From positions 992,001 through 1,056,000 of the forward strand of contig NZ_CP059733.1 of the NCBI RefSeq assembly GCF_000948985.2: 64,000 nt of DNA. The letters are read 5' to 3'. Under the pieces are notes generated by a model. The model was not told where the DNA came from. It was given only the letters and a program-made list of their open reading frames with translations, and ran no database searches. The DNA comes from Thalassomonas viridans. GTDB taxonomy: Bacteria; Pseudomonadota; Gammaproteobacteria; Enterobacterales; Alteromonadaceae. The position numbers and the translations under genes are program-made. Shown here piece by piece: positions 17,011 to 27,300 of the stretch. Numbering within the stretch: the stretch's first letter is position 1; each line of letters starts with the position of its first letter.

Positions 17011-17050
17011 AGCTTTCACCGTTAATTCTCTGTTCCTCCGGAGATATTTT

Positions 17051-18979
17051 ATGCCTGTTTATAAGGTCTATAGGCCTTTTATTGCCTATATTCTGCTGTT
17101 GCTGTCGGTATTAACTTTTAGCCGTACCTTGCTGTTATTGTGGCAACGGGACAGGCTGGAAAGCATGGACAGTGTCATAACCATCTTGTTTAACGGCTTG
17201 CGCATCGATATTTCCTCGGTTGCCTATCTGTTGATCTTGCCCGCTTTGCTTCATGGCTTGTTTGCCTTCAGCCGGCGCTTATATCCCTGCTGGCTGAAAG
17301 TGCTGCGGTGTTATTTTTTCCTGCCGGTTATGCTGCTGGTGTTTCTTGAGCTGGCCACACCTGAGTTTATTATTCAATACGGCGTCAGGCCCAACCGCTT
17401 GTTTATCGAATACCTGGAGTTTCCTCAGGAAGTATTCGGCATGTTGTTTGAAGGGCATTTGGCGGCGGTACTTTTTGCCGTTCTCGGGCTTGCCCTGGCG
17501 TTGGTTTGTTACAGCCGTTTGCAGGGGAAAATTTTTACCTGTGCTGGGGAGCAGGTCATGGCGGGCAAACCTGTGCTGGCTGCGGGCGTGATACTGGTAT
17601 CGTTTGTCGGAGTGCTATCCGCCAGGGGCACGCTGGGGCACAGGCCGTTAAACCCTTCACTGGTGTATTTCTCTACCGATCCCCTGATCAATTCCCTGAC
17701 CCTGAATTCCAGCTACAGCGTGCTTTTTGCCCTGAAACAACTGGGGAACGAAAAAAATGCGGCGGCCATGTACGGCAAGTTACCCGAGCATAAGGTGCTG
17801 GATATAGTTAAATCGGAGAGCCAGATTCCGGCACTCAGCTTTATCAATCCCCAGATACCGACTCTGGCGCAGCGGATGCCTTATCTGCGGCACAAGCGGA
17901 AAAATGTGGTGATAGTGCTGGAAGAGAGTTTGGGGGCCAAACATGTCGGCGCACTCGGCGGCAAAGACTTAACCCCTAACCTGGATAAGTATATCAACAG
18001 CGGTTGGGCCTTTGACCACCTTTACGCCACAGGTACACGTTCGGTACGCGGCATAGAGGCGGTGATCACCGGCTTTACCCCGACACCGGCCCGTTCCGTG
18101 GTGAAGCTGGACAAGTCCCAGCAGGGTTTTTTCACCATAGCGGATGTGCTGCAAAAACAAGGTTATGTCACCCAGTTTATCTACGGCGGCGAAAGTCATT
18201 TCGATAACATGAAAAGCTTTTTCCTGGGCAACGGCTTTACCGACATAGTCGACTTACCTCGCATCGAAAACCCCGGGTTTGTCGGCTCCTGGGGGGCAAG
18301 CGACGGCGACTTGTTCCGCCAGGCGGTCAAAGAGCTGAACCGGTTGCACGGTGGCGAACAACCTTTTTTCAGCCTGATTTTTACCTCAAGCAACCATACC
18401 CCTTTTGAAATACCGGCTGGCAAGACTCCGCAGCGCCCAGGCGAAGACGGACGGGAAAAGGCGATACGTTATGCGGACTTTGCCCTGGGGGAGTTTATCG
18501 AAACCTCCAAACAGCAAGCCTATTGGCAGGATACCATTTTCCTGATTGTCGCCGACCATGACAGCAGGACAAAAGGGCAGGCGTTAGTGCCGCTGAGTGC
18601 CTTTCATATTCCCGGGGTTTTACTTAACAGCGGCATGGAAAACAAACGGGACAGCCGCCTGGTCAGCCAGATAGACCTGCCGGTGACTTTGCTTTCCCTG
18701 GCGGGAATAGCAAGTCCTACCCCTATGCTGGGCAGGGATCTGACCCGGGAATATTCCCCCGAACGGGCCATGATGCAATACAATGAAAACTTTGCCTATG
18801 TGGAAAATGACCGGGTGGCGATATTGCAGCCGGGAAAGGCCGTTTCCTACTGGCACTGGGATAAGCTTTCCAAGTCCATGACCCGATCCGCCGAGTTGCC
18901 GCTTTTGGGAGAAAAGGCCCTGGCGCACGCCCTGTTCGGCAGCCTGGCCTACAAAAAACGCCTGTTCCGCAGCGAATAA
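17051..18979 (+). CDS. LTA synthase-like / sulfatase-fold membrane transferase
   Basis: Protein of 642 residues with five N-terminal membrane helices (to about residue 200) and a periplasmic alkaline-phosphatase/sulfatase domain. ATG 17051 has a CTCCGGAG site; the frame extends back to 16973 inside dgkA but that start has no support. Motifs: IVLEESLGAKHVGALGG (metal site), YATGTRSVRGIEA with the likely Thr nucleophile near residue 327, FTSSNHTPFEIPAG, and IVADHDSRTKG near 501. LTA synthase-family proteins transfer phosphoglycerol or phosphoethanolamine to envelope glycans; in Gram-negatives the substrate is often an osmoregulated glucan or lipopolysaccharide core. As last gene of the run it probably adds a second envelope modification. 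Confidence 0.88.
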   Translation: MPVYKVYRPFIAYILLLLSVLTFSRTLLLLWQRDRLESMDSVITILFNGLRIDISSVAYLLILPALLHGLFAFSRRLYPCWLKVLRCYFFLPVMLLVFLELATPEFIIQYGVRPNRLFIEYLEFPQEVFGMLFEGHLAAVLFAVLGLALALVCYSRLQGKIFTCAGEQVMAGKPVLAAGVILVSFVGVLSARGTLGHRPLNPSLVYFSTDPLINSLTLNSSYSVLFALKQLGNEKNAAAMYGKLPEHKVLDIVKSESQIPALSFINPQIPTLAQRMPYLRHKRKNVVIVLEESLGAKHVGALGGKDLTPNLDKYINSGWAFDHLYATGTRSVRGIEAVITGFTPTPARSVVKLDKSQQGFFTIADVLQKQGYVTQFIYGGESHFDNMKSFFLGNGFTDIVDLPRIENPGFVGSWGASDGDLFRQAVKELNRLHGGEQPFFSLIFTSSNHTPFEIPAGKTPQRPGEDGREKAIRYADFALGEFIETSKQQAYWQDTIFLIVADHDSRTKGQALVPLSAFHIPGVLLNSGMENKRDSRLVSQIDLPVTLLSLAGIASPTPMLGRDLTREYSPERAMMQYNENFAYVENDRVAILQPGKAVSYWHWDKLSKSMTRSAELPLLGEKALAHALFGSLAYKKRLFRSE

Positions 18980-19025
18980 AACAGACCCTGACAGGCGGTG
19001 ATCGTTGTTAAAGCGCCGCCCTTCT

Positions 19026-19490
19026 TTAACTGGCCTCGTAGGCCAGATCCGAGGCTTCATGTATCGCCCTGCGGATACGCACATAGGTGCCGCAGCGGCA
19101 GATATTGGTCATGGCATTGTTGATGTCTTCATCCGTAGGTTTGGGGTTTTGTCTGAGCAGGGCGGAGGCGGCCATGATCTGCCCGCTCTGGCAATAACCG
19201 CACTGGGGCACGTCGATTTTCTTCCAGGCGGCCTGCACCGCCTGTTCCACCTTATCCGACAAACCTTCGATGGTTTTGATTTCTTTGCCGTCAAGCAAGT
19301 TCAGGGTGATGGAACAGGAGCGTATGGCATGGCCGTCCATGTGTACGGTACAGGCGCCGCACTGGCCTATGCCGCAGCCGAATTTGGTACCTTTCAGGTC
19401 TATATGGTCGCGCAAATACCATAACAGGGGCATATCCAGCTGTTCGCTTACCTTGTGAGCGACACCGTTTACGGTAAAGGAAATAGTCAT
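19026..19490 (-). CDS. (2Fe-2S) subunit of a xanthine-oxidase-family dehydrogenase, IorA-like
   Basis: Iron-sulfur electron-transfer subunit of 154 residues, equivalent to isoquinoline 1-oxidoreductase alpha subunit. The N-terminal ferredoxin-type cluster has Cys39, Cys44, Cys47 and Cys59 ([16 protein letters not shown]). The second, helical cluster has Cys97, Cys100, Cys131 and Cys133 ([10 protein letters not shown] and [10 protein letters not shown]). It lies 3 bp downstream of the large subunit, so the two form one complex. It has no signal of its own and would be carried out by the Tat signal of the large subunit. Confidence 0.93.
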   Translation of the reverse strand: MTISFTVNGVAHKVSEQLDMPLLWYLRDHIDLKGTKFGCGIGQCGACTVHMDGHAIRSCSITLNLLDGKEIKTIEGLSDKVEQAVQAAWKKIDVPQCGYCQSGQIMAASALLRQNPKPTDEDINNAMTNICRCGTYVRIRRAIHEASDLAYEAS

Positions 19491-19493
19491 AAG

Positions 19494-21692
19494 TCAGGAC
19501 TCCATGGAAACAGGTAATTTACGTTGTCTTTTGCCTGTGGCGGCGAACATGGCGTTGGCCAGGGCTGCTGCCGCAGGAGCCGTCGGCGGCTCGCCTACGC
19601 CCGTGGGGGGATAGTCGTTTTCGATGATGGCGACTTCAAACAGCGCCGGGGTATCCGCCATGCGGATAAAGGGCAGCTGGTGGAAGTTGGTATTCACTAC
19701 CCGGCCGCCGCTGACTTTGGCTTCGTTGAACATGGCGGCATTTAAGCCGTCGATAAAGCCGCCTTCCATCTGGTTGCGGATATGGTTGGGGTTTAACGGC
19801 AGGCCGCAGTCGATAGCCCCCCAGATGCCGGTGATCTTCGCCGGGCCTTGGCCCCTGGCGTCCACTTCCACCACGAAGGCGGCATAACTGCCGAAGGTGA
19901 AGTGGCTGGCGATGCCCAGGCCGACCCCTTTAGGGCGTTTTTGCTGCCATTTGGCCAGGTCGGCAGCCCGTTGGTAACATTTCGCCATACGGCCGCTGTC
20001 GATCACTGTGGCGCCATAACCGCTGTAGGGATATTCTTTTGCCGGCGCCATCAGCGTCAGCCGGTAGGCTAAAGGATCCCGGCCTACGGCATGGGCGACT
20101 TCATCTATCATGCTTTCGGTGGCAAAGGCGAATTGCAGGTGGCCGGGGCCGCGCCAGGCGCCTGTCGGCGTCCCCGTCCTTTTCTGGTAGCTGTCTACCC
20201 GGAAGTTGTCGATCAGCTGGTAGGGAAAACATTGCTCGCGCAGGCTGCCGTCTATCTGTCCCTGGCGGTGGTGCCAGGCGATTAGCTTGCCTTGTTTGTC
20301 GACGCCTGCCTTAAGCCGGGTAAAGGTTGACTGGCCGAAATAGTCCTGGGTCATTTCGTCTTCCCGGGTCCATACCAGTTTGACCGGCTTGTCGGTTTCT
20401 TTGGCAAGTAAAGTCGCCTCGATAACAAAGTCGTTATAATAACGGCGGCCAAAACCGCCGCCCATACGGGTGGCGATCACCTCCACGTCAAGGGGGTCTA
20501 TACCTGCGTATTGAGCCACAGAACTGGCGACCCGGGTCGGGAACTGGTGGCCTGTGATGATTTTGGCCTTTTTCCTCCGGCCCTTGTGCTCAAAGATGTG
20601 GGCGATGGCGTTAAAAGGCTCCATACAGGCATGGGCCAGTAACGGCACCTGGTAGCATTGGTCAAAGGTTTGTGCCGAGTCTTTAAATGCCTGGTCCAGA
20701 TCGCCTGTGCTGAGCAGGGTTTTGCCGCTTTCTTCCCCCTGGCAAAATCGTTTAAAATCCGCCATCAGAGATTCCGAGCTTTCCCCGCTCCAGGGACCTT
20801 GCTGCCACTGAATTTCCAAGGCTTTTCTGCCCTGGACCGCGGCCCAGTAGCTGGTGGCGATCACGCCGATACCGGCGGCAATTTCCTTGATGCCGTTTTC
20901 TCTTATGACCTTGTCGATTTTCACGGTTTTTATCACCCCGGGCACCGCCAGGGTTTTGTTATCGTTGAAGGATTTGATCCCGCCATGAAAATACGGGCAG
21001 CGCTCGATTACCGCGTATACCATGCCCGGCATTTCCATATCCAGGCCAAACAGGGGGCTGCCGGTAACAATTTCATCTATATCTACCGTGGTGATATCCC
21101 GGCCAAAGATGGTGTAGTCAGACTTGTCTTTAAACTTAAGTGGCTTATCCGGCAAGGGCAAAGTACTGGCTATGGCTGCCAGTTCGCCGTAAGGAAGTCT
21201 TTGCCCGGCACTTTTCCGGTAGACGAAACTGTTTCCTGTGGTCAGTTCGGATTCGGGACATTGCCATTTCAGCGCCGCCGCCGAGATCAGCAGTTGCCTG
21301 GCGCTCGCGCCCGCTTCGCACAGCACTTGCCAGTTGCGGCGTACCGCATGGCTGCCGCCGGTATTCATATCGGCAAACTGGTAGCCTAAACCGTCGGCGG
21401 TTTTTTTTAGGTAGGTTTTGGCGGCAACACAGGAAACCAGCGACCAGTTGGCGTCTAACTCTTCCGCTATCATCATGGCGCCCGTGGTCTTCATATGCTG
21501 ACCCATGTCCTGTACCGGCGATTCGATCACAATAGAGTTGTCGGGCTTGATATGCAGGTATACCGACCAGTTGTCATGTGTCTGAGCGGCACCCTGTTTA
21601 ATTTTTTGTCCCATAGACGGCAAGCTGATGGTCATCAGCATAGCGCCGGCAGAAGCCGAGAGACTCAAAAATTGGCGTCGAGAAATATCCAT
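19494..21692 (-). CDS. Molybdopterin-binding subunit of a xanthine-oxidase-family dehydrogenase, IorB-like
   Basis: Catalytic subunit of 732 residues. The N-terminus is a Tat signal (MDISRRQFLSLSASAGAMLM), so the molybdenum enzyme is exported folded. It follows the isoquinoline 1-oxidoreductase beta/aldehyde dehydrogenase pattern with fused half domains: IKPDNSIVIESPVQDMGQ at the start, the GGGFGRRYYNDF cofactor segment, GTPTGAWRGPGHLQFAFATE, and GVGEPPTAPAAAALANA with the conserved catalytic Glu near the C-terminus. Substrates could be N-heterocycles or aldehydes. A c-type cytochrome acceptor subunit often accompanies such enzymes, but none is adjacent here. Confidence 0.93.
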   Translation of the reverse strand: MDISRRQFLSLSASAGAMLMTISLPSMGQKIKQGAAQTHDNWSVYLHIKPDNSIVIESPVQDMGQHMKTTGAMMIAEELDANWSLVSCVAAKTYLKKTADGLGYQFADMNTGGSHAVRRNWQVLCEAGASARQLLISAAALKWQCPESELTTGNSFVYRKSAGQRLPYGELAAIASTLPLPDKPLKFKDKSDYTIFGRDITTVDIDEIVTGSPLFGLDMEMPGMVYAVIERCPYFHGGIKSFNDNKTLAVPGVIKTVKIDKVIRENGIKEIAAGIGVIATSYWAAVQGRKALEIQWQQGPWSGESSESLMADFKRFCQGEESGKTLLSTGDLDQAFKDSAQTFDQCYQVPLLAHACMEPFNAIAHIFEHKGRRKKAKIITGHQFPTRVASSVAQYAGIDPLDVEVIATRMGGGFGRRYYNDFVIEATLLAKETDKPVKLVWTREDEMTQDYFGQSTFTRLKAGVDKQGKLIAWHHRQGQIDGSLREQCFPYQLIDNFRVDSYQKRTGTPTGAWRGPGHLQFAFATESMIDEVAHAVGRDPLAYRLTLMAPAKEYPYSGYGATVIDSGRMAKCYQRAADLAKWQQKRPKGVGLGIASHFTFGSYAAFVVEVDARGQGPAKITGIWGAIDCGLPLNPNHIRNQMEGGFIDGLNAAMFNEAKVSGGRVVNTNFHQLPFIRMADTPALFEVAIIENDYPPTGVGEPPTAPAAAALANAMFAATGKRQRKLPVSMES

Positions 21693-21837
21693 AATAACCC
21701 CCTTGTTTTTTATCAGTCTAAAATGTGGGGCTGCAAATAGCTTGACGCTTTATCGCGTTAAAAACGGCACTCGTCGAAAAAACAACCATGGTAGTGTCAT
21801 GCCAGGATTGATGTACGGAGGGGAATATTTCCTGCTG

Positions 21838-24240
21838 TTAGAGTACGGAAATGGTCACCATATCGGTATTACCCTGTTGATCCTGCACTATGATCTGCTG
21901 CTCTCCCGGGCTGGTCAGCAAGTGTTCTTTACTTTGTCCCGCCGGGGTCCGGTAGCTGTGTTTGCCGTTGATATACCAGTTGCTGTTGCCCGAGCCGCCG
22001 ATACTTTTTAGCTTGATGCTCGGCACCTGGCCGCTGTCTCCGGATTTTCTGTAGATGCTGCCGGGCACTATGCCGGTGATTTTCAGGCTGGCCCCCGGTG
22101 CAAGCGAGTTGTTGCGGCAGCTGGGGTCCGACTGCGGAATAAGCTGATCACGCCGCTGGTTCGGATCGAGCCAGGGCTCAAGTATTTTCGGCCATAACGC
22201 CACTTGCCTGGCCTGCTTCTTTATCGGTTGGTCCGAATGCTGGCAGTTCATAGACACCCTGAGTCCGGTTTCCGGGTTTTGCCAGAAGGTAAAACGGTTG
22301 CTCTGCCAGGCATCGCTGTCGGCCTGGTGCCAGGTGGCGGGAACCTGCTCATCTATGATCCAGGCGAGGTGCTTTTGCTGGCAAAACTCTTCTGGCTGCT
22401 CAGCTTCCAGGGTGCCTAAAGGCCAGCAAATATGCTGGCGGGCAATATTTTCCGGCCGGGCAATCTGCCTGTGGCCGGTTTGCTTTCCGGGTTTAAGCAG
22501 CTTGTCGGTTATGGTGAACAGCAGCGGCCCTGCGGTGATCCGGCCATGATGTCCCGGCATGGCGCTGCCGTCCGGCCTGCCGAGCCAGACGCCCACCGTG
22601 TAATCTTCACTTACCCCTATGGCCCAGGAATCCCTGAAGCCATAGCTGGTGCCGGTTTTCCAGGCGAGTTTGCTATCTTGGGAGGTTAACGCCAGGGTGT
22701 CCAAACTGCCGGGGCGGTCGATTTGTGACAGAAGATTCTGCACCACCCAGGCGCTTTGCGGTGATAATAACGCACGGCTGAATTTGGGCTGGGATAACTC
22801 CTGTTGCAGGAAACGCAGTTGGCTGGTTTTTCCTTCGTTGGCAAAAGCTGAGTATGCCTGCACCAGTTGTTCCAGCGAGCTGCCGGCGCCGCCGAGGCTC
22901 ACCGCCAGGTTAGGTTTACCGCCGGGAATGCTCAACTTGAGCCCGGCATTTTGCAGGCGGGCGGCAAAGCGCTTGCTGCCATAGCGCTCAAGCAAATCCA
23001 CCGCCGGCATATTCAACGAGCGTTGCAGGGCCTCGGCAGCCGATACCGGGCCGTTAAAGGCGCCGCTGAAATTGGACGGCCGGTAATCGCCCCAATTTCT
23101 GGGCACGTCCGCCAGCAGGGAATGGGAGTGAATTAAACCTTCATCCATGGCCAGGGCATAAAGAAATGGTTTCAGGGTGGAGCCGGGAGAGCGGGTTGCC
23201 TGCACCATATCCACATAACCGTAACGGCTGGCATTGGCAAAGTCGGCGGTGCCTATATAAGCCTTCACCGCCGAAGTGTGGTTGTCCACCACCAGCACGG
23301 CGGCGGAGCTTTGCTTGGGTAAACGTCCCATGTAGGAGGCGAGCATATCTTCCAGCCCCTGCTGCAGATCGCCGTTGATGGTGCTTTTGACCACAGACTG
23401 GCCGTCGGAATGGCTTAACAGCCGCCGCGACAGCAAAGGCGCCAGTTGCGGAGGGCGAAAGCTGGCGCTATAAACCTGCTCCAGCCTGGCATCGTCTACC
23501 ACCTCTTTTGACCAGACTTTTAAGTCCGCCATACGTTTTAGTACCTTGTCGCGGGCAGTTTGCGCCGCCTGGTGGTGCAGGTCCGGGCGTAAGCGGGTGG
23601 GGGCCTGGGGTAATACCGCCAGCAGGGCGGCTTCGCTGTGGCTGAGTTCGGCTGCCGGTTTGTTCAGGTAACTGAAGCTGGCGGCCTGCACCCCTTCTAT
23701 GGTGCCGCCAAAAGGGGCGGTGTTCAGGTACAGCTCTAAAATCTGCTCTTTGTCCAGGTGCCATTCCAGTTGCAGGGTACGCAATATCTGTTTGGCTTTA
23801 CCCGGCAGGCTTCGGCTGTGGGGATGTAAAATTCTCGCCACCTGCATCGACAGGGTAGAGCCGCCGGAAATAATGCGCCCATTTTTGATGTTCTGCACCG
23901 TGGCCCGCAGCAGGGACATGGGATTGATGCCGGGATGGTGCCAGAACCAGCGATCCTCGTAGTTCAGCAGGGCCTCGATATACAGGGGAGAGACCTGCGA
24001 CAGCTTGACCGGGTAGCGCCAGACCCCCTGGCCGTCGGCAAAGGTGCGCAGCGGGCGGTTATTCTCGTCTACCACCACGCGGGCAAAAAAGTGGTTGTTT
24101 TGCGGCAGGTTTAGCGGGTACGTCAGATCTAAGGCTTTGAGAAAAACTAAGCCCAGGGCAAGGCAAACGGCTATGGGGTGCTGTTTACCCCAGGCCGTTA
24201 ACCGTGACACAAGCTGTTGGTAGTTGCGGTTTATTTGCAT
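21838..24240 (-). CDS. pbpC: Penicillin-binding protein 1C
   Basis: Bifunctional class A PBP of 800 residues. One N-terminal membrane helix (HPIAVCLALGLVFLKALDL), a glycosyltransferase family 51 domain with catalytic Glu near residue 95 (EDRWFWHHPGINP and GGSTLSMQVAR), then a transpeptidase domain with STLK near 353 and KTGTS near 527, and the C-terminal biPBP domain typical of PbpC (ILEPWLDPNQRRDQLIPQSD). It lies just downstream of the alpha-2-macroglobulin gene on the same strand (87-bp gap), the widely conserved pair thought to trap invading proteases and repair peptidoglycan. Confidence 0.95.
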   Translation of the reverse strand: MQINRNYQQLVSRLTAWGKQHPIAVCLALGLVFLKALDLTYPLNLPQNNHFFARVVVDENNRPLRTFADGQGVWRYPVKLSQVSPLYIEALLNYEDRWFWHHPGINPMSLLRATVQNIKNGRIISGGSTLSMQVARILHPHSRSLPGKAKQILRTLQLEWHLDKEQILELYLNTAPFGGTIEGVQAASFSYLNKPAAELSHSEAALLAVLPQAPTRLRPDLHHQAAQTARDKVLKRMADLKVWSKEVVDDARLEQVYSASFRPPQLAPLLSRRLLSHSDGQSVVKSTINGDLQQGLEDMLASYMGRLPKQSSAAVLVVDNHTSAVKAYIGTADFANASRYGYVDMVQATRSPGSTLKPFLYALAMDEGLIHSHSLLADVPRNWGDYRPSNFSGAFNGPVSAAEALQRSLNMPAVDLLERYGSKRFAARLQNAGLKLSIPGGKPNLAVSLGGAGSSLEQLVQAYSAFANEGKTSQLRFLQQELSQPKFSRALLSPQSAWVVQNLLSQIDRPGSLDTLALTSQDSKLAWKTGTSYGFRDSWAIGVSEDYTVGVWLGRPDGSAMPGHHGRITAGPLLFTITDKLLKPGKQTGHRQIARPENIARQHICWPLGTLEAEQPEEFCQQKHLAWIIDEQVPATWHQADSDAWQSNRFTFWQNPETGLRVSMNCQHSDQPIKKQARQVALWPKILEPWLDPNQRRDQLIPQSDPSCRNNSLAPGASLKITGIVPGSIYRKSGDSGQVPSIKLKSIGGSGNSNWYINGKHSYRTPAGQSKEHLLTSPGEQQIIVQDQQGNTDMVTISVL

Positions 24241-24327
24241 CTTGTCGCTGGGCTCTTCTCTCTAACCTGTTACCTTGGAGCGCTTACCTTTGGGCCTTTA
24301 TTTCTGGCCTTTTTACCTTGGGACTCT

Positions 24328-27300
24328 TTACCTTGGGACAATGCTGATATCGGCGGCGCTTTCTCCCAAAGCGCGGATTTCAGGCCGGTACATGTCTTCG
24401 GCTAAAGCCGGCGGCACGCGGTAAGTGCCCGGGGTAACCGCCCTGACCAGGTAAAACAGGTGCGTGGTTTGTCCGCGTCGCAGCTCCAGTGCGGCAACAT
24501 AACGGTCGTCGCGGTATTCCTGATGCTTAAGCTTAGTGCGATCCAGCCATTGGGTTATGCTTTTGCCGTCGACTTTGATGTTGTCGAGTTTTATCGCATG
24601 TTCCAGGTTCTGGTTTTCCAGTTCAAAACCGGCAGGCAGCAGGTCCACCACCAGGGCATCCGGCGTCCGCTGTTCGGCTTTAACTTCCAGGTGTAACAGG
24701 AATAGCTCGCCGACTTTGGCCTGTTGCAGGTTAAGTGCTTTCCCTTCTATGTCGAGCCAGTGCTTTGTCACCGCCAGGCCGTTAAAGCTGGCTTTAGGGG
24801 CTTCTTTGCCGTAACCGCTGACATTGATATTGGCCAGCAGCGGCTGCGAATGGCGGGAGCTGATGCTGATGCCCAGCTTAAGTTCCTCAACGCTCAGGCT
24901 TGCCTGGTAGGTCCGGCTTTGGCTGACTTGCTCTTGTTCCTGCGGCGAACCGGCCGCGCCGATGATAATCTCTGCCAACCAGGGATCGCTGTCGAATTCT
25001 TTTAACGACATACCCGCCAGGAACAGGGCATTGCGCTCCTGAGTGCTGAGCCACTGGCGCTGGTAAAGCAGGTTCGCCAGGGTTAAGCTCAGAGCAACCG
25101 CCTGGTCCTGCTCCAGCTCATGGCTGAGCATCAGGTGGATCATCATGGCTAAATCGCGCACCTGGCTGCCGTAGTCCCCCAGGTACTGTTTGCGTTCTTT
25201 CGGCAGGTTGTTGAGGGCATCGGTAAGCAGGGCCTTGCTGCGTTTCTTATCGCCCATTTTATCTAAAGCGATTGCCAGCTGTAGTTGAGGCAGGCCGCTA
25301 CGGGCTTTTTTGCTGTGGTTTTTCGCCAGGGTTCTTAAGGTGCCCAGCGGCGCCTGGTTGACCCGGGCCAGTACATAAGCGGCATAGGCTTTGTAGGCAA
25401 AATAATAATGGTCGCCGTCCTGGCTCCAGCGCTCGTCATAAAAATGGCTGGAGCGGGACAGGTAGCTTTGCAGGCGCTTTAAGGTGCGCGACAGCATTTC
25501 TTCCGGCACGGCTACGCCCATCTCCCGGGCATTAAGCAGGAAGTCGCCGACATAAGCCGTGAGCCAGTGCTCCTCGCTGGAATTATTGTCCCATAAGCCG
25601 TAACCGCCGTTGCTTAATTGCAAGCTGGCCAGTCTTTCCAGGCCCTTGTTGATCATGTCTAGGCGCTTGTCTTCGTTCACCGGCTTGATGGCAAAACTTT
25701 GCTGTTTTTCTGGCGTGGCGAAGATCAGCGGATAAGCCCGGCTGCTGGTTTGTTCCAGGCAGCCATAGGGATATTGCATCAGCTGGTTTAGCTGCCCCTG
25801 CAGGTCGATATTGGCGCTTGGCGAAATGGCCAGCGATGCCTGCACGGTATCGGCATACAGGGAGTCGACAACGTCCGGCGCCAGGGTCAGGCTTTCGTTG
25901 GTGTTTAATATTTTCTGGCTGCGCAGGAACTCGGCAGGATAGGCGGGGCGTAAGCCTAATTTCCACTGGCGTTTAATGCCTGTGCTGAGTTCTTCCGGCA
26001 GGTTATCGCCGTCAAGCTGCAGAGAGAAAATGGCCTGGCCGGAGATCCCAGTGGCTTTTACCTTGTAACGTAAGGTCGTTTTCTCGCCGTCTTTTAAGTC
26101 GATGTTCTGGCTGTCGAACTCCGGCTGTAAAGTTACCGGGCCGGAGGCTGTTAACTGTACCTGAAGCTCCTGATCCTGACCGCCGAGGTTGGTCACATCC
26201 AGGGCTACTTGTGTTTGGTCTCCCGCCGCCAGGAACCTGGGCATGGCAATTTGTGTGACCACAGGGGCGGCTATGGTAACTTCCTGCTCGCCGCTGCCGA
26301 ACTTGTCGCCGGAGAAGGCCAGCGCCATCAGGCGCAGGCGGCCGTTAAAGTCGGGAATATCGAGTGAGATTTCGGCTTCTCCCTGTTCATTCAGGGCAAC
26401 CGGGCCGCTGAACAGGGACACGATTTGCACATCCGATTGTGGCGCTTTACCGCCGCGGCTGAGATCGCTGTCGCCGCCGAAACGTAACCTGGCTTTATCC
26501 GCCTGGCTCAGCTCTATGACCTTGTTATAAACGTCGCGGGCATCAACCCCGTAGCGGCGCTGGCCGAAAAAGGCTTTGAACGGATCCGGGGTGTCGAAGT
26601 TGCTGATATTGAGTACGCCGACATCAACCGCCGCCAGGGTAACAAATACTTCCTGGTTTGAGTCCTGTTTGGCCGCCGTGTCGCTCTGGGCAACTTTCAC
26701 TTTTACCGGCAGGGTCTTGCCCGGCAATGCCTTGTCTGCCACCTCAAAGTCCAGCGCTAATTTGCGCGGCTCGCGGTTTAACGGCAGGTGTATCAGGCCA
26801 AAGCTGCGTTTCGGGGTCAGGGCCTGTTCCCGGCTGCCCGCCTGCAGCACCAGGGTGCTGATATAAATGTTGTGCTGCTGCCACTCCTCTGAAAACGGAA
26901 TTTCTACCTCGGCCCCTTCGGCAGAAATCGGCAGCCTTTTGAACCACAATGGGCCGTCGCCTTCCACCATAACCAGGGCTTCCCCGGCTTCCGGCGGTAC
27001 TATATTGACCTTGATGGTATCGCCTGCCTGATAAGCGCCTTTATCCAGCGCCATGGTCACCTTGTCGGGTCTGGCGGCGGCGCTGCCCTGCTGGCTTTGT
27101 TGCCATTCCTGATACCAGTTCCTGCCGGCGTAAAAGCGCACGCTGGTTCTCAGGTTATTGCCGGCATCCCTGACTTCCAGGCGGTACTTGCCCCAGGATA
27201 CCGGGAAGCTGACCTGGCCGCTTTCACCGGCTTTAATATCCAGGGAGGCGGTTAGCTCGACAAATTCCTTGTCGTTATATTCGTAGTGCCAGCCGCGGTG

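Noticed and set aside
20658..21389. 243-codon plus-strand frame inside the IorB-like gene
   Set aside because: Antisense to a clearly real gene with high GC at third positions, which opens long opposite frames by chance.
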